Part shown: one piece after another, positions 1-5,264 of the stretch
Numbering within the stretch: position 1 is the first letter of the stretch
How the letters are laid out: each line of letters opens with the position of its first letter
Assembly: GCA_024636425.1 (NCBI GenBank)
Contig: JAGXHB010000039.1
Coordinates: 1-7,973, forward strand
DNA: 7,973 nucleotides
Origin: Roseobacter sp.
GTDB taxonomy: Bacteria > Pseudomonadota > Alphaproteobacteria > Rhodobacterales > Rhodobacteraceae
Direction of reading: 5' to 3'
Translations under genes and position numbers: made by a program
Notes under the pieces: generated by a model
Databases searched by the model: none
Seen by the model: only the letters and a program-made list of their open reading frames with translations
What the model was told of the DNA's origin: nothing

Positions 1-22
1 AATTCAAACCGAGGGAAAACTC

Positions 23-994
23 ATGAAAAAAGTTCTCTTCGCTACAACGGCTCTGGTTGCGACCGCCGGCGTTGCAGCAGCAGACGTTACATTCGGCGGC
101 TACGGTCGCTTTGGTGTTGCATATACCGATCCAGTTGTAGGTGACTCGACAACAGACGTTACAAGCCGTTTCCGTCTGCAAATCGACGCGACAGCCGAGT
201 CCGACATGGGCGTAACATTCGGTGCACGCGTTCGTATCCAGCAGGACAACGACGGTTCCGCAGACGGTACGACAACCGGTGGTGTTGGTATCGATGCTGA
301 CGGCGACGGCGACGTAGACTTCCGCGGTCGTCAAGAAACAGGCATCAACGGCGTGCGCTATTTCGCGCGTTCCGGCGGTCTCGAAGTTGGCGTTGGCAAC
401 ATCTATGGCGCTCTGGAATTCATGCCAGGTCAATACGACATTGATCTTGGTTTGACCGGCTTGGGCTATGACTACGTTACTTACAACTTCCGTGGTGATG
501 CATACGACTCCGATGGTAACGGTGCTGCTGGCCAAAACGGCGTCGAAGTCATCTACTCCATGGGTGATTTCAAAGTGCACGTGTCCGCTTCCGACGTAAA
601 TGACCGCGTTGCTGCTGTCGGTTCGTACACCTTCTCCGGCTACACCTTTGCATTGGGTCTGCAGGATTCAGATTTTGCTGATGACACTGAGTACGCTCTG
701 TCCGCATCCGGCAGCTTTGGTCCAGCGTTCGTTTCCCTTGCTTACGCGAAAAACGGTGACGACACAGGCGTTGGTACAACAGGTGGCGATCACTATGCTT
801 TGGCAGCGCGCTTCGACATCGGCGCAGCAACAGACATGGAAGTCTACGTTGCTGATGCGGATTACTTCGCTGAAACATCGTACGGCGTTGACTTCAACCA
901 CGATCTGGGCGGCGGCACATCGCTGCGCGGTGGTATTGCGAACCGCGGAACTGGCGCGATAAACGCCGAACTGGGTGTTCGCTTCAACTTCTAA
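23..994 (+). CDS. Rhodobacter-type outer-membrane porin
   Basis: This 323-residue protein is predicted to form a trimeric beta-barrel channel for small hydrophilic solutes in the outer membrane (Gram-negative porin, Porin_4-like). Residues 1-20 are a clear Sec signal peptide: MKK, a hydrophobic core, then AAA before Asp21. The mature start (DVTFGGYGRFGVAY) is the usual first strand of Rhodobacterales porins. The rest alternates short amphipathic strands with Gly/Asp-rich loops, and the chain ends in RFNF, the terminal Phe expected of a BAM-recognised barrel. Three acidic stretches (about residues 74-82, 91-99 and 162-167) contain DxDG-type runs that could bind Ca2+ (inference). The start is supported by GAGGGA at 11-16, 6 nt before ATG. 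Codon use differs from the neighbours: 15 of 26 Thr codons are ACA. That suggests selection for high expression rather than transfer. Substrate specificity cannot be told. The family call is secure. Confidence 0.93.
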   Translation: MKKVLFATTALVATAGVAAADVTFGGYGRFGVAYTDPVVGDSTTDVTSRFRLQIDATAESDMGVTFGARVRIQQDNDGSADGTTTGGVGIDADGDGDVDFRGRQETGINGVRYFARSGGLEVGVGNIYGALEFMPGQYDIDLGLTGLGYDYVTYNFRGDAYDSDGNGAAGQNGVEVIYSMGDFKVHVSASDVNDRVAAVGSYTFSGYTFALGLQDSDFADDTEYALSASGSFGPAFVSLAYAKNGDDTGVGTTGGDHYALAARFDIGAATDMEVYVADADYFAETSYGVDFNHDLGGGTSLRGGIANRGTGAINAELGVRFNF

Positions 995-1000
995 GTTGAA
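983..1000. repeat. Perfect inverted repeat across the porin stop codon
   Basis: TTCAACTT and AAGTTGAA are perfect 8-base inverted arms separated by CT, and the TAA stop (992-994) lies inside. In RNA this could form a 7-bp stem with a 4-nt loop, about 15 nt upstream of the terminator hairpin. The symmetry is seen directly. A role, such as 3'-end protection of an abundant porin mRNA, is inference, and part of the symmetry is constrained by the codons for the terminal Phe-Asn-Phe. Confidence 0.5.
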
Positions 1001-1014
1001 CGAAACAGTCTAAA

Positions 1015-1050
1015 AAGAGGGGCAGGCCATTGGTCTGCCCCTTTTCTTTT
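1015..1050 (+). terminator. Intrinsic terminator of the porin gene
   Basis: AAGAGGGGCAG (1015-1025) pairs with CTGCCCCTTTT (1035-1045), with one G-U pair and a 9-nt loop. The downstream arm runs into a T-rich tract (TTTTCTTTT, 1042-1050). It lies 20 nt after the porin stop and before the YggS-family gene, so the porin is probably monocistronic. The A-run before the stem may also give weak termination on the other strand. Confidence 0.9.
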
Positions 1051-1096
1051 GTGCCAAGCTGTTGTTCTGTGCGATCTCAACCACAAGGGCCGGATC

Positions 1097-1750
1097 ATGA
1101 GCTTGCAAGACATCACTTCCCGCATCACCAAAGCCGAAGAAAACGCAGGTCGCAGGGCGGGCAGCGTGACCCTGATCGCGGTCAGCAAGGTTCAGCCGGA
1201 TGCGCGGGTGCAGGATGTGCTGGAGCAGGGGCACCGCTGCTTTGGCGAAAACCGTGTGCAAGAGGCCGAAGGCAAATGGCCCGCCTTCAAGCAGCGCTTT
1301 GACAACGTTCATCTTCATCTGATCGGCCCGCTGCAAAGCAACAAGGCGCGCCCCGCGATGGAGCTTTTTGACGTCATTCACACGCTCGACCGGCCCAAGC
1401 TGGCCGCAACCTTTGCCCGGCTAGCGCATGAAGTCGGACGCTGCCCCGACATGTTCATTCAGGTCAACACCGGCGAAGAGGATCAGAAGGCGGGTGTTCT
1501 GCCCGCCGATGCTGATGCTTTTATCAAGGAATGTCAGGCGCTTGACCTGCCGGTTCGTGGCCTGATGTGCATACCGCCCGTGGACGAGGAAGCGTCGCTG
1601 CACTTTGCCTTGCTGGGCAAGATCGCCGCGCGGAACGGGCTTGAAGGGTTGTCGATGGGCATGAGCAGTGATTTCGAAAAGGCGATTGCCCTTGGCGCGA
1701 CCCACGTGCGCGTGGGGTCAGCAATTTTCGGAGACCGGGTCGCGTCGTAG
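1097..1750 (+). CDS. yggS: YggS/PLPBP-family pyridoxal-phosphate homeostasis protein
   Basis: This is a 217-residue cytoplasmic protein of the YggS/PROSC (PLPBP) family: a single alanine-racemase-like TIM barrel that binds PLP and takes part in vitamin B6 and amino/keto-acid homeostasis, with no established catalytic reaction. Landmarks are the PLP lysine in IAVSK (Lys31), FGENRVQEA (49-57), HLIGPLQSNK (74-83), VNTGEEDQKAG (123-133), LSMGMSSDF (185-193) and the phosphate-binding end GATHVRVGSAIFG (200-212). The length is slightly below the usual 225-235. I chose ATG at 1097 because AAGGG (1085-1089) sits 7 nt upstream and the protein then begins like its relatives; an in-frame TTG at 1049 lies inside the porin terminator. 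Terminator placement suggests its own promoter, but no convincing one was seen. It ends 3 nt from the opposing gene. Confidence 0.92.
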   Translation: MSLQDITSRITKAEENAGRRAGSVTLIAVSKVQPDARVQDVLEQGHRCFGENRVQEAEGKWPAFKQRFDNVHLHLIGPLQSNKARPAMELFDVIHTLDRPKLAATFARLAHEVGRCPDMFIQVNTGEEDQKAGVLPADADAFIKECQALDLPVRGLMCIPPVDEEASLHFALLGKIAARNGLEGLSMGMSSDFEKAIALGATHVRVGSAIFGDRVAS

Positions 1751-1753
1751 AAG

Positions 1754-2248
1754 CTAAGCCACGATCAGACGGGTCCAAAACCGGATCCTTGGCGCGATGG
1801 CGTGAAGGTGCTTGCGGGATAAGGCGATGCACCCCTCGGTTGGATAGCCGGGGCGGCGAAACTGGTGGATGAATATCGCTGACCCCCGCCCCTTGACCGC
1901 ATAGGGCCAGTTCCAGTCCGTCAGGATCACCAGATCATAGAGCGGATCAGCGCGCCGCAGTCGCTCATGACTATGCGGGTAGGGTGCGCGGACCATCATG
2001 TTGTAATCGTCGTCATGGCTGTCATCTGACCACAGATCAGGCGGGCCGATCGGCTTGGCCCACTCCGCCGGGCGCGCGATGCGGTCAGGCCGGTAAAGCA
2101 TCCCGACGATGCGATGGACCCCGACGGGTGTCGCGCCATCGCCTTCCTTCTTGCGGGCGCTGGTGCCGGTCTTGCCGATGGTGCAGGGATAGAGCTGCCC
2201 TTGAAAGCGCAGCCCCATCGGGGTCAGCACCATATCGTCCGGTGTCAC
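1754..2248 (-). CDS. L,D-transpeptidase (YkuD-fold) family protein without signal peptide
   Basis: This 164-residue protein resembles the compact YkuD/ErfK-like L,D-transpeptidases of the COG3786 type, which in secreted relatives use a Cys nucleophile for peptidoglycan cross-linking. The active-site pattern is visible: FIHQF with His128, then PTEGCIAL with Cys140. The N-terminal stretch KEGDGATPVGVHRI (about 34-47) is also typical. The Arg that often follows the Cys in YkuD enzymes is absent, as in this subgroup. No signal peptide, lipobox or membrane segment is seen, so export and site of action are unclear. The start is GTG at 2248, overlapping the ribA stop by 4 nt (GTGA); an in-frame ATG five codons later is an alternative. 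Translation is probably coupled to ribA. The fold is fairly certain; the enzyme activity is inferred. Confidence 0.85.
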   Translation of the reverse strand: MTPDDMVLTPMGLRFQGQLYPCTIGKTGTSARKKEGDGATPVGVHRIVGMLYRPDRIARPAEWAKPIGPPDLWSDDSHDDDYNMMVRAPYPHSHERLRRADPLYDLVILTDWNWPYAVKGRGSAIFIHQFRRPGYPTEGCIALSRKHLHAIAPRIRFWTRLIVA

Positions 2249-3333
2249 AGCAGGTGGCCCGATTTTGACGCCTTTGTCGCCAGATAGGCCGTGTTATGGC
2301 GGTTTTCGCCCACCTTCAGCCCGACACGTTCAGCGACCTTGATGCCGCTGGCCTCCATCATGGCGACCTTCCGCGGGTTGTTGGTCAACAGCCGGACAGT
2401 CGAAAAGCCCATGGATTTAAGGATGTCGGACCCGATGCGGAAGTCACGCTCGTCATCCTCGAACCCCAAGCGGTGGTTCGCCTCGACGGTATCGAACCCT
2501 TGATCCTGCAGGGAATAGGCGCGCATCTTGTTGGCAAGCCCGATCCCGCGCCCCTCCTGATTGAGGTATAGAAGAACGCCGTGCCCCTCGGCCCCCATCT
2601 GGGCAAGGGCGGCGCGCAGTTGCGGGCCGCAATCGCATTTCAGGCTGCCCATCAGGTCGCCGGTAAAGCACGCCGAATGAAGGCGCGTCAGCAGCGGTTT
2701 GCTCCGGTCGGGGCGGCCGATTTCGATAGCGCAATGTTCCTCGCCGCCGTCATCAGGGCGGAAGATATGCAGGCGACCCGCCTCTGACACCTCCATCGGG
2801 AGCCTTGCGTTGACGACCGGATAGAGTGGGCTGCGTGCCGCCAAGGTTTGCAGTGCGGCGTCCAGATCAATCGTGGTGAGCGCATGCTTGCGGGCAAAGG
2901 CATCACCGTCTTCAAGGGCCAGAACCAAGGCCGCTGGCAGAAGGCGCGCGGATTTCACCAGTTGCAATGCGGCACCATGGGGGACAGCATCGCCGCCGCG
3001 CGCGCAAGACAGCGGGCCTTTCATAGGGCTGCGCAAATCGTCGGCGGGGTCGGCGACCGACTGGACCCACCGGGGCGTCGCATCTTCTGGCAAGATGACC
3101 CGTGCGAGATCTCCGTCATAGGCGCGGGCTTTCAATGTCTGCGCGCGGCGTGCGGTGATCGCAAGCACGGGGTCGCCACCAAGCGCCAGCAGGTCGGTCA
3201 GGCGTTGCGCCGTCAACGTCTCTGCCGCGAGGACCAGAACAGGCCGTGATCCCGAGATGATGATTGGCACGCCCATACGCAAATCGGCACGGGCGCGGGC
3301 CAGTTGTTCAATGATATCTGGAGCAAATGCCAT
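2245..3333 (-). CDS. ribA: GTP cyclohydrolase II with degenerate RibB-like N-terminal domain
   Basis: This is the riboflavin-pathway enzyme that opens GTP to 2,5-diamino-6-ribosylamino-pyrimidinone 5'-phosphate, formate and pyrophosphate. The 362-residue chain has two parts. The C-terminal GTP cyclohydrolase II domain (about 165-350) is intact: RLHSACFTGD with zinc ligand Cys222, then CDCG with Cys233 and Cys235; LNQEGRGIGL (258-267); HRLGFEDDERDF with the DxR pair Asp294/Arg296; and LTNNPRK (316-322) for nucleotide binding. Residues 1-150 align by eye with 3,4-dihydroxy-2-butanone-4-phosphate synthase (LRMGVPIII, then AAETLTAQRL) but lack its acidic DDEDRENEGD motif, so synthase activity is unlikely. 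The start is ATG 3333; no strong Shine-Dalgarno was seen. It is first in an operon with the L,D-transpeptidase-like gene, and no FMN riboswitch is recognisable upstream. Confidence 0.95.
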   Translation of the reverse strand: MAFAPDIIEQLARARADLRMGVPIIISGSRPVLVLAAETLTAQRLTDLLALGGDPVLAITARRAQTLKARAYDGDLARVILPEDATPRWVQSVADPADDLRSPMKGPLSCARGGDAVPHGAALQLVKSARLLPAALVLALEDGDAFARKHALTTIDLDAALQTLAARSPLYPVVNARLPMEVSEAGRLHIFRPDDGGEEHCAIEIGRPDRSKPLLTRLHSACFTGDLMGSLKCDCGPQLRAALAQMGAEGHGVLLYLNQEGRGIGLANKMRAYSLQDQGFDTVEANHRLGFEDDERDFRIGSDILKSMGFSTVRLLTNNPRKVAMMEASGIKVAERVGLKVGENRHNTAYLATKASKSGHLL

Positions 3334-3390
3334 GGCTTTGAAAACTTTCGCTAACGTTCTACGTGATTAACTAGGTCAGATGAGCGGGAA

Positions 3391-3403
3391 GTGAAACATT
3401 CAC
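3391..3403. repeat. Short inverted repeat GTGAA-N3-TTCAC between ribA and the regulator gene
   Basis: Perfect 5-base inverted arms around ACA lie between the divergent ribA and response-regulator genes. GTGAA recurs on the same strand at 3424-3428 and 3461-3465, at spacings of 33 and 37 nt. It could be an operator for either promoter. The symmetry is seen directly; the function is unknown. Confidence 0.35.
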
Positions 3404-3432
3404 CGCGATTTATGCACGCTCCTGTGAATAAA

Positions 3433-3462
3433 TTGCAGCATCCCTTGTGCGCACAGTATCGT
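3433..3462 (+). promoter_or_regulatory. Possible promoter with internal palindrome for the response regulator
   Basis: TTGCAG (3433-3438) and TATCGT (3457-3462), 18 nt apart, are a weak match to housekeeping -35/-10 boxes and would start transcription about 25 nt before the regulator gene. A perfect 10-nt palindrome, TGTGCGCACA (3446-3455), sits in the spacer, where a bound protein would block or remodel RNA polymerase. The palindrome is certain; the promoter call is tentative. Confidence 0.3.
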
Positions 3463-3483
3463 GAACACACCTCTATGACATTG

Positions 3484-3490
3484 AAAGAGG
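3484..3490 (+). promoter_or_regulatory. Ribosome binding site that bears on the regulator start
   Basis: AAAGAGG lies 3 nt before the first ATG (3494) and 9 nt before the second in-frame ATG (3500). The spacing favours the second, which would shorten the response regulator by two residues without affecting the receiver domain. Confidence 0.6.
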
Positions 3491-3493
3491 ATT

Positions 3494-4186
3494 ATGAGTA
3501 TGGGCCAGTTGAAGAAGATCTTGCTTGTTGATGATGACGACGACCTGCGCGAGGCGCTGAGCGAACAGCTTTTGCTAACCGAAGATTTTGATGTCTTCGA
3601 AGCCGCCAACGGGGCTGACGCCAAGACAAAGGCCAACGAAGCGTTGTACGATCTGGTCATCCTGGATGTCGGTTTGCCTGATACGGACGGGAGAGATCTT
3701 TGCCGTGAACTGCGCGACCTCGGCGTCAAGAGCCCGATCGTGATGCTAACCGGGCACGATTCGGACGCAGACACCATCATGGGACTGGATGCAGGGGCAA
3801 ATGACTATGTCACCAAGCCCTTCAAGTTTCCGGTGCTTCTGGCACGTATTCGCGCGCAGTTGCGCCAGCATGAGCAATCAGAGGAAGCGATCTTTCAGCT
3901 TGGCCCCTATACCTTCAAGCCGTCCGCGAAGATGCTGGTGACCGAAGATGACCGGAAAATCCGCCTGACCGAGAAGGAAACGAACATCCTCAAGTTCCTG
4001 TACCGTTCTGCCGCCGGCGTTGTCCCGCGTGACACGCTGCTGCACGAGGTCTGGGGATATAACGCGGGCGTGACCACGCATACCTTGGAAACACACATCT
4101 ACCGACTGCGGCAAAAGATCGAACCCGACCCTTCGAACGCGCGACTTCTTGTAACAGAATCAGGCGGTTACAGATTAGTGTCATAA
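3494..4186 (+). CDS. Orphan OmpR/PhoB-family response regulator, possible CenR ortholog
   Basis: This 230-residue transcription factor is controlled by phosphorylation. The receiver domain (about 8-122) has the acidic pocket Asp13/Asp14, phospho-acceptor Asp58 in VILDVGLP, Thr86 in MLTG, Tyr105 and Lys108 in YVTKPF, so all key residues are present. A winged-helix DNA-binding domain follows (about 137-229), with recognition helix TTHTLETHIYRLRQKI (194-209). The linker and HTH (FQLGPYTF, RLTEKETNILKFLYR, LHEVWGYN) resemble a conserved alphaproteobacterial orphan regulator that I associate, from memory, with CenR, the cell-envelope regulator of Caulobacter and Rhodobacter. That identity is tentative, so no symbol is given. 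No histidine kinase is adjacent, consistent with an orphan. The gene stands alone between a divergent gene and an sRNA-like element. The true start may be the ATG at 3500. Confidence 0.92.
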   Translation: MSMGQLKKILLVDDDDDLREALSEQLLLTEDFDVFEAANGADAKTKANEALYDLVILDVGLPDTDGRDLCRELRDLGVKSPIVMLTGHDSDADTIMGLDAGANDYVTKPFKFPVLLARIRAQLRQHEQSEEAIFQLGPYTFKPSAKMLVTEDDRKIRLTEKETNILKFLYRSAAGVVPRDTLLHEVWGYNAGVTTHTLETHIYRLRQKIEPDPSNARLLVTESGGYRLVS

Positions 4187-4249
4187 ATCTGGAACTTTAA
4201 TCTTCTAACGTCGTTAATTCTTTGAACGGCGAGGTTTTCATGACTTGCC

Positions 4250-4339
4250 ATTCGGTTTGAACCCGAAGTTTGTGTCCGGGAAATGACACATACCTCCCTG
4301 TTGGACTTGGCCGGGCCTTTGGGCCCGGCCATTTTTTTT
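4250..4339 (+). ncRNA. Candidate small regulatory RNA, mmgR/suhB (alpha-r8)-like
   Basis: About 90 nt with three ordered elements. Hairpin 1: TTCGG (4251-4255) with CCGAA (4263-4267). Hairpin 2: TGTGTC (4271-4276) with GACACA (4285-4290), loop CGGGAAAT. Then comes an unpaired stretch ACCTCCCTGTTGGACT (4292-4307) and a terminator stem with a T8 tail. From memory, an exposed CCUCCC followed by UUGGACUUGGCC before the terminator is the hallmark of the alphaproteobacterial mmgR/suhB family (Rfam suhB; MmgR in Sinorhizobium affects polyhydroxybutyrate storage). CCUCCC resembles an anti-Shine-Dalgarno and could pair with purine-rich ribosome binding sites. The 5' end is estimated, since I found no convincing promoter. 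It starts 63 nt after the regulator stop, so it could be an independent gene or be processed from that mRNA's 3' UTR. Confidence 0.6.
4308..4339 (+). terminator. Strong intrinsic terminator ending the sRNA / regulator unit
   Basis: TGGCCGGGCC (4308-4317) pairs perfectly over 10 bp with GGCCCGGCCA (4322-4331) around a TTTG loop and is followed directly by eight T (4332-4339). It separates the regulator and sRNA from the xthA operon. A strong stem plus a long U tail also fits a Hfq-type sRNA 3' end (inference). Confidence 0.93.
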
Positions 4340-4423
4340 GTCTCGCTAAAAATTGATTTGGGCATGGCGGGTGCGTGAGGTTTCGGGCTAGGGTGCGCGC
4401 GATCTGATGAAGGGGCCTTATCA

Positions 4424-5212
4424 ATGTCATTCTCGCTTGCGACATGGAACATCAACTCGGTTCGGCTGCGCGAACCCCTGGTGCTGAAACTGCTGGCGGA
4501 ACATGGCCCGGATGTCCTTTGTCTTCAGGAATGCAAAAGCCCTGTCGACAAAATTCCGACCGAAGCGTTCAGGGCGGCAGGTTACACCCACATGGTTGCT
4601 CGTGGTCAAAAAGGCTACAACGGTGTCGCAATCCTGTCGCGGTTGCCGTTGCAAGACGCGGGCGATCAGGACTTTGCCATTCTGGGGCATGCGCGCCACA
4701 TCGCGGCAAAACTCGAGAATGGCGTGACGATCCATAACTTTTACGTACCCGCAGGTGGCGATGTGCCCGACCGCGAGGTGAACGTGAAATTTGGTCAGAA
4801 GCTTGATTATCTTGCCGGGATGCGCGACTGGTTTCAGAGTGAAAAACCTGAAAAGTCGATCCTTGTCGGTGATCTGAACATCGCGCCGCGAGAGGATGAC
4901 GTCTGGGGCCACAAGCAACTGCTCAAGGTCGTCAGCCACACCCCCATTGAAGTCGAGAAGCTGGCCGAGACGCAGGATGCAGGCAACTGGGTCGACATCA
5001 CCCGGCAGGATATTCCCGAAGGCAATCTTTATAGCTGGTGGTCGTACAGGGCCAAGGATTGGGACGCGGCAGACAAAGGACGGCGGCTTGATCACATCTG
5101 GGCCACGCCGGATATTTCGAACGCTGCTCACTCCAGCCACATCCTTCGGGATGCCCGAGGTTGGGAGAAACCCAGTGATCACGCGCCGGTCTTTGCGACC
5201 TTCGACCTTTAA
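4424..5212 (+). CDS. xthA: Exodeoxyribonuclease III (Xth-type AP endonuclease)
   Basis: This 262-residue enzyme belongs to the exonuclease III / AP endonuclease family. It cuts DNA 5' to abasic sites and removes 3'-blocking groups and 3' nucleotides during base-excision repair in the cytoplasm. The metal- and phosphate-binding residues are all present: Asn9 in TWNINSVR, Glu36 in LCLQECK, YNGVAILSR (65-73), Tyr107, Asp150 and Asn152 in LVGDLNIAP, Asp223 in RRLDHIWATPD, and the terminal Asp252-His253 in SDHAPVFATFDL. The length is normal. The ATG at 4424 has AAGGGG (4410-4415) 8 nt upstream. It is the first gene after a strong terminator and leads four co-directional genes, with 52 nt before the next. 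A promoter is expected in 4340-4410, but no convincing boxes were seen. Confidence 0.96.
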   Translation: MSFSLATWNINSVRLREPLVLKLLAEHGPDVLCLQECKSPVDKIPTEAFRAAGYTHMVARGQKGYNGVAILSRLPLQDAGDQDFAILGHARHIAAKLENGVTIHNFYVPAGGDVPDREVNVKFGQKLDYLAGMRDWFQSEKPEKSILVGDLNIAPREDDVWGHKQLLKVVSHTPIEVEKLAETQDAGNWVDITRQDIPEGNLYSWWSYRAKDWDAADKGRRLDHIWATPDISNAAHSSHILRDARGWEKPSDHAPVFATFDL

Positions 5213-5264
5213 TTCCCGAATGACGCCCCACATATAAAGGGCAACTCAAAGCAAGGACATTGAT

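Noticed and set aside
1049..1096. Upstream TTG start extending the YggS-family protein by 16 residues
   Set aside because: It lies in the T-tract of the porin terminator, adds residues not typical of the family, and ATG 1097 has a well-spaced ribosome binding site.
3334..3493. FMN riboswitch upstream of ribA
   Set aside because: On the ribA strand this region shows none of the conserved RFN-element stems, and it is too short for a full riboswitch plus promoter.
4254..4264. GGTTTGAACC, resembling a tRNA T-arm
   Set aside because: No cloverleaf, anticodon arm or acceptor stem can be built around it. It is better explained as the first hairpin of the sRNA candidate.
4427..5233. Reverse-strand open frame of 268 codons across xthA
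   Set aside because: It is an exact antisense shadow of the well-supported exonuclease III gene, with no family features or ribosome binding site.
5233..5238. TATAAA as a promoter for the cnoX-like gene
   Set aside because: No acceptable -35 box was found at 16-18 nt spacing, so it is mentioned with the gene but not annotated.
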